Positions 31,728 to 40,641 of a stretch of DNA of 64,000 nt are shown one piece after another. The stretch's first letter is position 1, and each line of letters opens with the position of its first letter. The stretch is taken from positions 25,351 to 89,350 of the forward strand of contig CAZSFD010000009.1 in the NCBI GenBank assembly GCA_964606085.1. The letters run 5' to 3'. The notes beneath the pieces were generated by a model that searched no databases, was not told where the DNA came from, and was given only the letters and a program-made list of their open reading frames with translations. This DNA is from CAIQJJ01 sp964606085. GTDB taxonomy: Bacteria > Chloroflexota > Anaerolineae > Anaerolineales > UBA4823. A program made the translations under genes and the position numbers.

Positions 31728-34643
31728 ATGAAACGGTTCTTTTCGTTTATGGCCTTGCTGGCGCTGCTGTGCAGTTCAGGCTGGTTAGCCTTGCACAGCA
31801 CCACGCAGACCCAACCCGCCGTCGCGCAATCTGGCGCTGGCCCCATGGAAGTGGCCGTGCTGCTCGACCTGCCCGATGCACACACCGTTGCGCCAGGCGA
31901 ACGCCTGACACCCCATCAATCCACCCTGCTCGCCCAAGATTTACTGACCGAGGCGGCGCGCCCCGTGCTGCGCCAGCTGGAGGAAATGCAAGCAGCCGGC
32001 GCGGTTGCAAGCCTGGAATGGCAGGCCGAGCGCAATGCTTTTGTCGTCCAACTGAACGACGACCAGGCCGCCCAATCCCTCAGCCAACTGCCTGGCGTGG
32101 CCGCGCTGGAAAGCGCCGCCAACGACGCGGCGTGCGGTCAGGGTGCGGTGGCTGCCTTTGCCGAGCAATTGCACTTCTTCAGCCGTCAGCCAACCGAACA
32201 CCCCGCCCGGCTCAACGCCACCGACCCCAGCATTGACGTTTATCACATGGATGGCGACGATTTGGGCTACATTTGGGGCTACACCACCCCCAACACGCCC
32301 GTTACCATCCGCATTTGGCGCAACGGTGCATTGCTCGTTGAGCGTTCGACCACCAGTTCGACCTACGGTTCCTATTCCCTGTATCCCGCCTGGCAAAACG
32401 GCTGCGGGCAGGCAAGCGGATACGATTGGACCTTGCTGCCCGGCGACGTGGTCGAAGTGACCGCCCACGGCAGCACCGTTTCGACGGTGGTGGCACCATT
32501 GACCTACGGCGCAGACCCGCTCTCCAACATCGTCGCCGGAAAGACCGAGGCCGGCCGCCAGGTGGAAGTCCACCTGTGGAGCAACGACGGTTGCAGCGGG
32601 ATGCCCTACAACCTCACCGTCGGCACCGACCCGGCAGGCAACTTTGCCGCCAATTTCACCGCCACCGCCGACTTCCTGCGCAACACTTCGACAACCACCT
32701 ACGCCCGCGACGCCAACGGCAACAGCACCTATGGGTACATGAACGCCTATGGCCTGTGGTACGACATTCAGGATGGGTATGCGGGAGGGTATCTGCCGGC
32801 CAATGCAGATTTTTCGGCGCAGCACAAGCGCGGCGCCACCGTGCTGGAAACCAAAACGGGCAAAACAAACTATCGGGGCTATTGGTACGCCTGGTTCACC
32901 AACGCCATCCTGCCCGGCGATCAGATCATCGCCAGCGGCGGCGGGCATACCATCGAATATACCGCGCCAACTTTCCAGGCCAGCCTCAACCCGGCGGCCA
33001 ACCAGATCGGCGGCAAAACCAGCTCCAACGCTTTGGTAATGATTAACCTATACCAACGCTCCTCAGGCGATGTCATTACCGCATGCGACAGAGCGTACGA
33101 CTGTCTCTCTGGCACGACCGATGCTGCGGGGAACTTCAACTTCAACTCGTCTTTCAACCTGGAACGCGGCGACTACGCCTACGTGTATGTATACGATGCC
33201 CAGGGCAACGGCCTGCAAACCAACCGCCTGTCAGCCACCGCCATCGCCACATCACTGGATTACAATCAGGTGAGCGGTTATTGGGGATTATTTGACAATC
33301 AGGTCAACATCGTTGTCAAAAACAGCGGCGGCGTGGTCAAAGACACCCAAACGACCTATGTGGATAGCTGGGACGGCGGCTTCGATGAATGGATCAGCGG
33401 CGATATCGTCGCCGGCGACATCATTCAGGTCGGCAACGGCACTACCACCGAAACCATGACCGCCAAATCGCTCACCGGCGTCATCAACACCGCCGCCAAA
33501 ACACTCAGCGGCAATGCTTCTGGCAACATCCTGGTTTCGTATGAAGATTTCCACCTCGACACGGGCTATTGGTACGATGAATGCCGCGTCACAACCGCCA
33601 GCGGCGCTTACAGCTTCGACTTTGCCAGCGCCCAGGTCGGCGCCCAAGATTATGCCGACATCTACCTCAGCGACCCCAACGGCCATTACACCGTTCTCGA
33701 TTATGTCCATGCGTTTGAAACCAATGTGGAGATGAACAATGGCTACGTTTGGGGATACAGCGCCCTGCCGGGTGTGCCGGTCAACGTCAGCTTATATGAT
33801 GGCGCCACCCTGGTTTACACCAAGACCGTTACATCAGGCAATACTGGCTATTACTCCGTTTACACACCAGACCCACTGACAACAGGTCAGCGCGTGGTGG
33901 TAGATACCGATGCCAGCCTGCCCAGTCACGCCGACATCACCCTGCCCAATATCACCATCCAGCAAGATGTACCCGGCCAGCGCATTTATGGCACAGCCCC
34001 GGCCAATAGCCTGCTCGATATTACCGTCTGGATAGACTATGCCTGCTCCAAATACTATTGGTGCGGCCGCGGGTATAGCCGCGACACACACACCGATGCA
34101 GCAGGCAATTTCAGCCAGACCTTTACCAACATGTACCTGGACAACTGTGAAGCGATGTTAATTGGTGGACAGTGCGTGTACCCCGAGGTGACCTACTACC
34201 GCCCCGACGAACACAGCATCAGCAAAACACAGCCCCCCACCCCCGTCACCGCCGACGCCCACGAAGCCGATAACACCTTCGCCACCGCCAAAACATACAC
34301 CGGGCGCAGCGCCCACACCTTCCACACCACCGACGACGAAGACTGGATCAAATTCAGCGTTCCCGCCAACAAAGTCGGCCAGAAACATTACCTGATGACC
34401 ACCAACCTGGGACGCCTATCGGATACCAAGATGGACTTGTATGATACCGATGGCACAAGCCTGTTGGAATCGAATGATGACAGCGCCGGGTACGCTTCGA
34501 TGATCATCTGGACACCCGCCGCGGCAGGCGATTATTACATTCGGATCAGCCCCTATGCCACCTGGCGCGCGGCCAATTGCGGCGCTACCTATGACTTTGT
34601 GTTGGCCTATTACCAGGTCTTTTTGCCGCTAAACCTGAAATAA
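31728..34643 (+). CDS. Large secreted repeat protein with C-terminal PPC domain
   Basis: 971 residues. Signal peptide (about 1-34, TQPAVAQ). After a ~110-residue N-terminal domain come several diverged Ig/carboxypeptidase-regulatory-like modules of 90-110 residues, each with G-x-V/T...V-x-I/V-x-L-Y/W and T-D-x-A-G-N-[FY] (for example TDPAGNFAANF, TDAAGNFNFNS and TDAAGNFSQTF). About 870-960 is a pre-peptidase C-terminal domain (DWIKFSVPANKVGQ, TKMDLYDTDG, GDYYIRISPY). It ends VFLPLNLK, a hydrophobic tail frequent on Chloroflexota exoproteins. No catalytic domain is seen. Surface or adhesive role guessed. Confidence 0.8.
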   Translation: MKRFFSFMALLALLCSSGWLALHSTTQTQPAVAQSGAGPMEVAVLLDLPDAHTVAPGERLTPHQSTLLAQDLLTEAARPVLRQLEEMQAAGAVASLEWQAERNAFVVQLNDDQAAQSLSQLPGVAALESAANDAACGQGAVAAFAEQLHFFSRQPTEHPARLNATDPSIDVYHMDGDDLGYIWGYTTPNTPVTIRIWRNGALLVERSTTSSTYGSYSLYPAWQNGCGQASGYDWTLLPGDVVEVTAHGSTVSTVVAPLTYGADPLSNIVAGKTEAGRQVEVHLWSNDGCSGMPYNLTVGTDPAGNFAANFTATADFLRNTSTTTYARDANGNSTYGYMNAYGLWYDIQDGYAGGYLPANADFSAQHKRGATVLETKTGKTNYRGYWYAWFTNAILPGDQIIASGGGHTIEYTAPTFQASLNPAANQIGGKTSSNALVMINLYQRSSGDVITACDRAYDCLSGTTDAAGNFNFNSSFNLERGDYAYVYVYDAQGNGLQTNRLSATAIATSLDYNQVSGYWGLFDNQVNIVVKNSGGVVKDTQTTYVDSWDGGFDEWISGDIVAGDIIQVGNGTTTETMTAKSLTGVINTAAKTLSGNASGNILVSYEDFHLDTGYWYDECRVTTASGAYSFDFASAQVGAQDYADIYLSDPNGHYTVLDYVHAFETNVEMNNGYVWGYSALPGVPVNVSLYDGATLVYTKTVTSGNTGYYSVYTPDPLTTGQRVVVDTDASLPSHADITLPNITIQQDVPGQRIYGTAPANSLLDITVWIDYACSKYYWCGRGYSRDTHTDAAGNFSQTFTNMYLDNCEAMLIGGQCVYPEVTYYRPDEHSISKTQPPTPVTADAHEADNTFATAKTYTGRSAHTFHTTDDEDWIKFSVPANKVGQKHYLMTTNLGRLSDTKMDLYDTDGTSLLESNDDSAGYASMIIWTPAAAGDYYIRISPYATWRAANCGATYDFVLAYYQVFLPLNLK

Positions 34644-34667
34644 CCGCCGCACATCCCCCCAGCAACG

Positions 34668-34705
34668 AACAAACCGGCCAGGAGCAATCCTGGCCGGTTT
34701 GTTTT
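34668..34705. terminator. Bidirectional intrinsic terminator
   Basis: AACAAACCGGCCAGGA-gcaa-TCCTGGCCGGTTTGTT, a perfect 16-bp stem, then TT. It separates the convergent secreted-protein gene (plus) and MBL lipoprotein gene (minus). Confidence 0.9.
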
Positions 34706-35618
34706 ACCATTCAACCACTTGCAGGGGGAGATATTTGGGAAACTTCTGCGCCCATTCCCCCAGGAACAGGATTTGCGTCTCAGCGGGCAGTTGCCCCTGG
34801 CATAGCCGCACCGCAGCCCTTTCGCTGACCAGCCCCGGCCACTGCCCCACGGCGATTTTTGCCGTATCCAGGTTGGCGTGGGTGGGAATGATCAGGCGCG
34901 GGGCCAGTTGTTCAATCAAGCGAATGCCTTTTTGGTTGACGGCATCCATATCGCTGTACGCATTGGCAATCTGGATGATGGCGATGTCGAGCGGCTGCAA
35001 GGCGGCCAACTGCTCCTCGGTGAAGGCCTCCTGGCCGATGTCGCCGAAGTGGGCCAGGCGCAGGCCGGCCAGTTCGAGCAGGTAGATGTAATTGCTGCCA
35101 CCCTCAGGCTTGAGAGGGTCGCCCATATTGTGGGCGGAGGCAATCCCGCGAATACGCGCCCACGGCAGTGCCATCTCGCCGGTCTGAACAAAAAGCTGTT
35201 GCCCGGCAAAACCCTGCAAAAAGCTGTCGTTGACGTGATCCCAATGGGTGTGCGTGGTCAGCAGGATGTCATCGGCGGTAGCTGGCGAGGAGAGCAGCGC
35301 CGGGTCGTACACATCTATCAGCACACGCTCACCGTGTGGGGCGATGATCTCTACCTGGGCGTTGTTTTCGTAAAAAAGGGTCATGCAGGCTGGCAGGGAG
35401 GTGGGTGTGGCAGAGGCCTCCTGCACCGTGGGCGCGGCGGTTGGCGTTGCCGTTGCGCTGGCGGGGATGGCGGTCTGCGTGAGGGTGGCTGGAACGCGCG
35501 TGGCGGGCGGCGTGTGCGTGATCGGCAGGAAGGTGGCGGAGGGCGTGACAACCGCCGGGCCGCGGCAGGCTGCCAGCAGGCACAGCGCGGCAATCCATCC
35601 ACCAATAAGCTGTTTCAT
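34704..35618 (-). CDS. Metallo-beta-lactamase-fold lipoprotein
   Basis: 304 residues. Lipobox LAAC (Cys18), a Thr/Pro/Ala-rich linker to about 75, then an MBL domain of the UlaG/YcjY-like kind: TTHTHWDHVND (H-x-H-x-D-H), LRLAHFGDIG, and a late Asp/His pair in IIPTHANL. Probably a surface hydrolase with two metals. Substrate unknown. It overlaps the nucleotidyltransferase gene by 4 nt at its start. Confidence 0.85.
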   Translation of the reverse strand: MKQLIGGWIAALCLLAACRGPAVVTPSATFLPITHTPPATRVPATLTQTAIPASATATPTAAPTVQEASATPTSLPACMTLFYENNAQVEIIAPHGERVLIDVYDPALLSSPATADDILLTTHTHWDHVNDSFLQGFAGQQLFVQTGEMALPWARIRGIASAHNMGDPLKPEGGSNYIYLLELAGLRLAHFGDIGQEAFTEEQLAALQPLDIAIIQIANAYSDMDAVNQKGIRLIEQLAPRLIIPTHANLDTAKIAVGQWPGLVSERAAVRLCQGQLPAETQILFLGEWAQKFPKYLPLQVVEW

Positions 35619-36127
35619 CGGCTGCGATATTCCTGTTGACCGAGGTAAATAAGCGCTTCCAGGTCTTCGCTATCTTGGGGGCTGTATTCTTGGATTACCT
35701 GACGCACGGCATCTAGCACCTGCACACTCGCTCCCCCCAACATACGCGCAATATCGGCCCAATCTTGGGTGCGCATGGCATCCATCTTCATCAAAACCAG
35801 GTATGGCAAATCAAGCACGGGAAAACCGGCAGCATCGTGGCGAGGATGTTGCAAAGCCTGAGCGGCCCAGGGCATATCGCCGAACAGCACATCCACTTCG
35901 ACCCCATCCGGCGATTTCATCAAAACACCGGGGATGGCCAGCGGCGAAAGATATTCAAACCCCGCGGCCTGCAGTTTCTCTACAACGACGACCTGATCGG
36001 CTTGCCTGACCAGAATATCCAAATCTTGGGTCATGCGTTCTGGCATATACGCCCGCGTTGCCACACCGCCAACAACAACCCAGGGGATTTCTTTCAAGAT
36101 GTGGCGTAAATCAGGCCAGCGATTCAT
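35615..36127 (-). CDS. Nucleotidyltransferase-fold protein (AbiEii/MNT-like)
   Basis: 170 residues from ATG 36127, which has AGGAGA 6 nt upstream. The frame stays open to 36328, and ATG 36268 has no ribosome site. WVVVGGVATRAYMPERMTQDLDILV shows the G-G-x-A and D-x-D nucleotidyltransferase motif. VEVDVLFGD gives the third acidic residue. Such proteins occur as AbiE-type toxins or as stand-alone NTases. No partner antitoxin is adjacent, so the role is open. Confidence 0.75.
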   Translation of the reverse strand: MNRWPDLRHILKEIPWVVVGGVATRAYMPERMTQDLDILVRQADQVVVVEKLQAAGFEYLSPLAIPGVLMKSPDGVEVDVLFGDMPWAAQALQHPRHDAAGFPVLDLPYLVLMKMDAMRTQDWADIARMLGGASVQVLDAVRQVIQEYSPQDSEDLEALIYLGQQEYRSR

Positions 36128-36280
36128 AGCCGTTCTCCTTTGTAAGAATGCCAGGCTGCTGCCCGTGCCGGGTTTTTGGCGGCGCAAACTCAGCGCAATC
36201 AAAGCCCGGCGCATTTGGCGCAGGCTTAACTGATTATCAGGTTGAGAAGATTGGGATGCTTCTGGCATATTGCGCATTAT

Positions 36281-36317
36281 AAAACAGGACTGGCCGTTGG
36301 TACGACCAGTCCTGTTT
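36281..36317. terminator. Intrinsic terminator after L25
   Basis: AACAGGACTGG and CCAGTCCTGTT arms around an ~11-nt centre, with T-run on the minus strand, 24 nt after the L25 stop. Confidence 0.85.
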
Positions 36318-36340
36318 CGTGTGCGCAAGCAACTTCCAGG

Positions 36341-36970
36341 TTAGAAGTCTTCTTCTTTCTTGCCTTTTTCGATCACTTCGGGTTCGAAAGCAGCCGCGCC
36401 TTCTTCGCCTTCTTCAGCCTGCTGGCCGGTCACAACGGCGACCGCTTCATCGGGGTCGTTGTAGATGGTCAATTTGTCGGAGAGCTTGAGATCGCCAACG
36501 GTGATGGCTGCGCCGATGGTCTTGAGCGGGGCAATGTCCACTTCGATGACGGTGGGGAGATCGCCCGGCAGACATTCGATGTCCAACTCGCTCAACGCAG
36601 CAACCAGAACGCCGTTCAGGTTATCCACCGCCCACGAGTGACCCACCAATTCCACCGGCACGTTGACACGCAGTTTTTCGGTCATCGAAATGACCTGAAA
36701 ATCAATGTGCTTCATTTCTTTGCGAATGAAGTTGTATTGCTTTTCGCGCACCAGGGCTTTGAGCTTTTCGCCTTCCAGATCAATGGTGATCAGGGCCGAA
36801 GCCGAAATGCCGCGCATGGCCAGCGCCGTTTCGTGCAGGCGTAGTTGAATGGGGGTGGCCTGGGTGTGAGCGCCGTAGAGAACGGCAGGCAAATAGCCTT
36901 CACGCCGCAGGGCCTTCACCTGCTTGCCAATGACCGAACGTCGTTCGGCTTTCAAAATCACTTCGTCCAT
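36341..36970 (-). CDS. rplY: Ribosomal protein bL25 (Ctc form)
   Basis: 209 residues. VILKAERRSVIGKQVKALRREGYLPAVLYG is the conserved 5S rRNA-binding N-terminus. HIDFQVISMTEKLRVNVPVELVGHS begins the TL5/Ctc C-terminal domain. A Glu/Ala-rich tail follows. Long-form L25 binds 5S rRNA in the large subunit. Its ~200-nt upstream region holds stable hairpins (AGTCTgaaAGACT and AGCCTGCcgttGCAGGCT) that could act in autoregulation or as terminator of the preceding gene. Confidence 0.93.
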   Translation of the reverse strand: MDEVILKAERRSVIGKQVKALRREGYLPAVLYGAHTQATPIQLRLHETALAMRGISASALITIDLEGEKLKALVREKQYNFIRKEMKHIDFQVISMTEKLRVNVPVELVGHSWAVDNLNGVLVAALSELDIECLPGDLPTVIEVDIAPLKTIGAAITVGDLKLSDKLTIYNDPDEAVAVVTGQQAEEGEEGAAAFEPEVIEKGKKEEDF

Positions 36971-37174
36971 TTGTTCCTTCCTTGAGCGCCTCTCGCCGGT
37001 GTGGAGTCTGAAAGACTCCTCCGCTACCCTCGCTCGGCGGGTGCAGCCTGCAACGGCAGGCTGAGTTTCCGGTTTCCACCGGATGGGGAATTATTTTCGG
37101 TCAGCCCAACGGCCCGACCACGACAGGCAGACCACTGGCCGCCTGTCATCATCGTCCGGGGGCAAACCGCTCAT

Positions 37175-37696
37175 TTACGCACGACGCCGGGCCATCAGGC
37201 TGCCAATCAGCGACAGCAAGCCGGCCACCAGGCCAAAGATCAACCCACCCAGGATCACCTGGCGGGTATCCATCAACGTTTCGACCGGCCCATGCACGGT
37301 GCGGGCAACCAACACGGTCGTGCGCACCTGTTCGCCGTTGACCTCGCCAGTCAATACCACACTGGCCGATGATTCAGTCAACGAGGCGCTTTCGGCAATC
37401 AGCCCCAAGGCCGAGGACTGCGTCATCGAGATTTCCCCGGCGCGTGCAGCAATCAGGCTGCTATTTTCGCTGACCAGCGAGCCGGTTTGCACAAAGGCCA
37501 GGGCGCTTTGGTAGGCTTCCAACTGTTCGGCGTTGATCTGGTTGGCAGCGCTGTTTTGCATCGTCACTTCACCAGCATTGATAGTGCCAGCCGCGCTGTT
37601 ATTGACCTGGGCAACATCTGCTTCGATGTCTTCTGCCACGTTCACTTCAATTTCTGGGGATTGCTCATCCACCACGGGGTCGAGTTCTTCAGACAT
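37175..37696 (-). CDS. Repeat protein with C-terminal membrane anchor
   Basis: 173 residues from ATG 37696 (AGGAGG 6 nt upstream). After an acidic N-terminus, residues about 30-120 form imperfect 15-20 residue units (NSAAGTINAGEVTMQNSAA, NSSLIAARAGEISMTQSSAL, SASLTESSASVVLTGEV) that look like a short beta-helix or bactofilin-like stack. The C-terminus is one helix followed by ARRRA, a cytoplasm-facing anchor. Acidic, no Cys. Function not known. A polymer-forming scaffold is one possibility. Confidence 0.7.
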   Translation of the reverse strand: MSEELDPVVDEQSPEIEVNVAEDIEADVAQVNNSAAGTINAGEVTMQNSAANQINAEQLEAYQSALAFVQTGSLVSENSSLIAARAGEISMTQSSALGLIAESASLTESSASVVLTGEVNGEQVRTTVLVARTVHGPVETLMDTRQVILGGLIFGLVAGLLSLIGSLMARRRA

Positions 37697-37839
37697 GATG
37701 GGCCTCCTATCGCTGACAAAAACGTCCCTGGGTTGAAGAACTCTCCAGAGACGGGAAACAAGCCGGGCCGAATTGTAGCCGCGAGAGAGGCTTTCGTCAA
37801 CGGTATGATATACTTGCCCCACGCCAGAAATGAGTTTTT

Positions 37840-38535
37840 ATGGATTTGGATTTTCCGCACCTACAAATTTCTCAGCCGTTCCTTTTTGATTATGCCGATG
37901 TGATCACCAACGCGGTGGAGCTTTTCCCCGCAGTGTGGAGCGCCGCTGAGGACCTCACCTCTCCTGACCTAAACTTACGTCGTTCCGGGCTGGCTCGCTT
38001 ACGCGCAGTCAATGCGCCGCGCGTCTCGCCATTGGTCGCCTACCTGGTTGCCTGCCGCACCGATGACACCGACCCACTGCTGCGCAAGCAGATCGTTGAA
38101 ACCATCAGCGAACTGCTGCTGCCCGACGAAGATGGTTTCAGCGCACCTGAAAACGTGCGCCGCCACCTGCTGGCGCGCCTGGCAAGTTTGCCGCAGTCAA
38201 CCATTCAGGCGCTGCTGGAAACGACCACCCTCTACCCGGAAATGGACACACACCTTTTCCAGATACTCAAAGTAAGCCCGCAAGCCAGCCAGCATTTGTG
38301 TGATATTCTGGCTGAGCGCCAGTTGCCCATTGCCGTGCGCAAACAAGCCGTCCATTTCATCGGCCAGGTGGGGTTTCTCGATGCCCTTCCCACGTTGGAA
38401 CGCCTGGCAACTCGCCTCGAAGCGCGCTTGACCGGTCAGCAAAGCATGGCTTTCGCCGGTTCGGGCGGCATGGCCGAAGAAGCCGAATTATTGCCAGCCA
38501 TTACCAGGGCCATTGGCCTGCTCAAAGCGCCTTAA
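37840..38535 (+). CDS. HEAT-repeat-like protein
   Basis: 231 residues, all helical, with HEAT-type units such as DLNLRRSGLARLRAVNAPRVSPLVAYLVACR, DPLLRKQIVETISELL and IAVRKQAVHFIGQVGFLDALPTLERLATRL. No signal peptide or catalytic motif. Likely a protein-interaction scaffold. Divergent from the beta-helix-like gene at 37696, with TATGAT near 37803 as possible promoter. Ends before a strong terminator. Confidence 0.7.
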   Translation: MDLDFPHLQISQPFLFDYADVITNAVELFPAVWSAAEDLTSPDLNLRRSGLARLRAVNAPRVSPLVAYLVACRTDDTDPLLRKQIVETISELLLPDEDGFSAPENVRRHLLARLASLPQSTIQALLETTTLYPEMDTHLFQILKVSPQASQHLCDILAERQLPIAVRKQAVHFIGQVGFLDALPTLERLATRLEARLTGQQSMAFAGSGGMAEEAELLPAITRAIGLLKAP

Positions 38536-38556
38536 TCAAACCAGCGCCACATGAAA

Positions 38557-38605
38557 AGCACGCGCAACGGGCGCAGGAGTAATTCCTGCGCCCGTTGCGC
38601 GTGCT
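38557..38605. terminator. Bidirectional intrinsic terminator
   Basis: A perfect 22-bp stem (38557-38578 with 38584-38605) around a 5-nt loop, flanked by AAAA on both sides. It separates the convergent HEAT and zinc-ribbon genes. Confidence 0.85.
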
Positions 38606-38616
38606 GAAAAATTCGC

Positions 38617-39204
38617 TTAGCGCAGCGCAGCGCCGCAGTTGGAGCAGAACTTTTCTCCAGCTTTGAACACGTAGCCGCATTTTTTACAGGTATCGGGCTG
38701 CACATCGCCCAGGGGGGCGCCACAGGCCACACAAACCGCTTCGCCCACCGGGTTGGCGGCGTTGCAATAGGCGCACACCATGCGCCGCAATCTTTCCGAA
38801 AGTTCAAAGGATGCGCCGGCAGCCTGGGCCGCCTCTTCCACTGTATGCCACACCTTTTCAGAGAGTTGCAGGTTTTCCACGTCCTGGGCCAGGTCATCGA
38901 GACGTCCAAGCAGATTCCAGGGATTGATCAGGGTGGATAGGGCGGTTTGCCCCAGGCTGGCAGCCACCCCCAAAAATCCCTGTTGGCCGATGTCTACCGC
39001 CACGCCGTCAGTCACTTTTTGAATTTGCACGGTGAGGGCGGTTTGCCCACCCGAAGCAGGGCGATCACGGGTGGCAATTTGAACGGCCAGCGCATTTCCT
39101 TGCCCATATTGTGCCGCGCGCAAATTGCCTCGGTTGAACTGCGCGATCAAGGTGCGTGCGACGTCCGCGGGGGTCAGGTTGCCGTGGAAAATCCGTGGGG
39201 CCAT
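38617..39204 (-). CDS. Zinc-ribbon protein
   Basis: 195 residues from ATG 39204 (AGGAG 8 nt upstream). The N-terminal ~130 residues (FHGNLTPADVARTLIAQFNRGNLRAAQYG...ALTVQIQKV) are an unrecognised domain. The C-terminus carries two zinc ribbons, CAYCNAANPVGEAVCVACG and CKKCGYVFKAGEKFCSNCG, each with four Cys. Cytosolic, no helix predicted to span the membrane. Double zinc-ribbon tails of this sort are common on regulatory or scaffold proteins. Confidence 0.8.
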   Translation of the reverse strand: MAPRIFHGNLTPADVARTLIAQFNRGNLRAAQYGQGNALAVQIATRDRPASGGQTALTVQIQKVTDGVAVDIGQQGFLGVAASLGQTALSTLINPWNLLGRLDDLAQDVENLQLSEKVWHTVEEAAQAAGASFELSERLRRMVCAYCNAANPVGEAVCVACGAPLGDVQPDTCKKCGYVFKAGEKFCSNCGAALR

Positions 39205-39343
39205 CCGGTTTACTCCTGTTCTCGTTGAAGGTGTGGCTGCAAAAATGCGCCGCTCAACCAGCTTTCTTGTTCGTGTGCGCTGGTCGGTCAGATTATAATC
39301 TACCTCGCTTTCGCATCTTGATCTATCGTCCTCGATAACACCC

Positions 39344-40003
39344 ATGAGAAAAAAGACTTTTTCATTACCACTTACACGGGCCTGGCGGTTGAGCCTGTTG
39401 GGGTTGATGCTGCTTGGGCTGGCGCTCGCCAGGTTTCCGGGAGGTAGCGCCCAGGCCGGCGTTCCGGCGCAGCAACCCACTGGCTCGATTCCCACCGTCA
39501 CCAGCAGTCCGGCTGGCTGGCAGGTCACCTTGAAAACAGGCGAAGGCGCCGAAGAGCAGATTAACGTGCGCGCCGGCCCGGCCAGCAATTACGCCAAAGT
39601 GGGCATCCTGACCAGCGGGCAGGTTGCCCCGGCCCTGGGCCGTACCAATGGCGGCGACTGGATTCTGATCCGCTACCCCGGTGCGCCAGAGGGCATCGGA
39701 TGGGTTTATGAACCGTATGTCAATATATTGGGGATTGGCAGTTTGCCCATCGTCGAACCACCCGCCACGATTACGCCGCAAACCACCCCGACCATCGATC
39801 CAACCCTGGCGGCGCAATTTCTGGTCGAAGTTCGCCCCACGCGCCTGCCCACGTACACCGCGCCGCCCCCGCTGGTGCTGGCCACCTATCCAGCCAGTAC
39901 AGACGCAAACACGCCACCACGCGTACCGATGGGCTTTTTGATCATCGGCCTGGGGGTGGTTGGCCTGTTCGGCGTGTTGATCGCCATCTTGCGCGGACGC
40001 TAA
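39344..40003 (+). CDS. Secreted SH3b-domain protein with C-terminal anchor
   Basis: 219 residues. Signal peptide (about 12-38), bacterial SH3 domain (about 58-128: INVRAGPASNYAKVGILTSG, WILIRYPGAPEGIGWVYEPYV), a Pro/Thr-rich stretch, then a C-terminal helix and RGR. It probably sits outside the membrane and binds cell-wall glycan or peptide. No hydrolase domain is attached. Divergent from the zinc-ribbon gene. Terminator at 40010-40038. Confidence 0.8.
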   Translation: MRKKTFSLPLTRAWRLSLLGLMLLGLALARFPGGSAQAGVPAQQPTGSIPTVTSSPAGWQVTLKTGEGAEEQINVRAGPASNYAKVGILTSGQVAPALGRTNGGDWILIRYPGAPEGIGWVYEPYVNILGIGSLPIVEPPATITPQTTPTIDPTLAAQFLVEVRPTRLPTYTAPPPLVLATYPASTDANTPPRVPMGFLIIGLGVVGLFGVLIAILRGR

Positions 40004-40009
40004 ACAAAC

Positions 40010-40038
40010 AAAAAGGGCTGCATCAGCAGCCCTTTTTT
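40010..40038. terminator. Bidirectional intrinsic terminator
   Basis: AAAAAGGGCTGC-atca-GCAGCCCTTTTT, perfect 12-bp stem with T6, between convergent SH3 (plus) and IscA (minus) genes. Confidence 0.9.
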
Positions 40039-40052
40039 GATCATCCGGTGGA

Positions 40053-40466
40053 CTAATTGTGACTTCCACAGCCACAACCGCCACCACCTTCACTATTGGC
40101 CTCGCCAGATGTGCGAAACGAGTTGCCGCAGCCACAGGTGGAAACGGCGTTGGGATTGTGGATTTTGAAGCCGCTGCCCATCAGTTCATCCACGTAATCT
40201 ACCGTTGCGCCACGCAGATATTGGATGGAGACCTCGTCCACCACCAATTTCACCCCATGCTGCTCAAAAATGGTATCTTGCGCACGCGGATTGCCTTCCA
40301 GCGCCATGCCATATTGAAAACCCGAGCAACCCCCGCCCGAAATAAACACCCGCAAGGCATAGCCTTGCAAATCGCGCTTCGCCATCAATTCTTGCACCGC
40401 GCCAGCGGCGCTTTCTGTTAATGAAACAATGCCGGTATCGGTCTGTTCGATCAGATTGACATCCAT
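40053..40466 (-). CDS. HesB/IscA-type iron-sulfur cluster insertion protein
   Basis: 137 residues. LTESAAGAVQELMAKRD, RVFISGGGCSGFQYGMALE (first Cys) and STCGCGNSF (the C-x-C pair) form the A-type carrier signature that hands Fe-S clusters to target enzymes. The C-terminus extends beyond the normal ~115 residues with a Gly-rich CGCGSHN tail, adding a second Cys pair. No suf or isc genes are adjacent. Single-gene unit ending at the 40010 terminator. Confidence 0.9.
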   Translation of the reverse strand: MDVNLIEQTDTGIVSLTESAAGAVQELMAKRDLQGYALRVFISGGGCSGFQYGMALEGNPRAQDTIFEQHGVKLVVDEVSIQYLRGATVDYVDELMGSGFKIHNPNAVSTCGCGNSFRTSGEANSEGGGGCGCGSHN

Positions 40467-40627
40467 GATATTCGCTCCTGTTCGCTAAATAATTGGACAA
40501 ATTTTATCAAATTTACCCCTGGCCGTCAACGGTAAAACGACACGGCGCCAGGCTTTTCTTAAAATGCCCGGGTTGCTATCTCAACCAGATTGCCGCTAAG
40601 TCAGGAGTAAACGAAAAGCCCGTGGAG

Positions 40628-40633
40628 TATAAT
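40628..40633 (+). promoter_or_regulatory. Leaderless-type -10 element before the SLC13 gene
   Basis: TATAAT ends 9 nt before the GTG at 40642, the spacing expected if transcription starts at the codon. No Shine-Dalgarno is present. Confidence 0.45.
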
Positions 40634-40641
40634 CCCCCTTC

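Noticed and set aside
36128..36328. 67-codon N-terminal extension of the nucleotidyltransferase
   Set aside because: AGGAGA sits exactly before ATG 36127 and the extension lacks any recognised domain or ribosome site. It cannot be wholly excluded since the frame is open.
36971..37174. A small gene or riboswitch in the rplY upstream region
   Set aside because: Only short hairpins (AGTCT/AGACT and AGCCTGC/GCAGGCT) are visible, with no known L25 leader signature I can name. Left as an unassigned structured leader.
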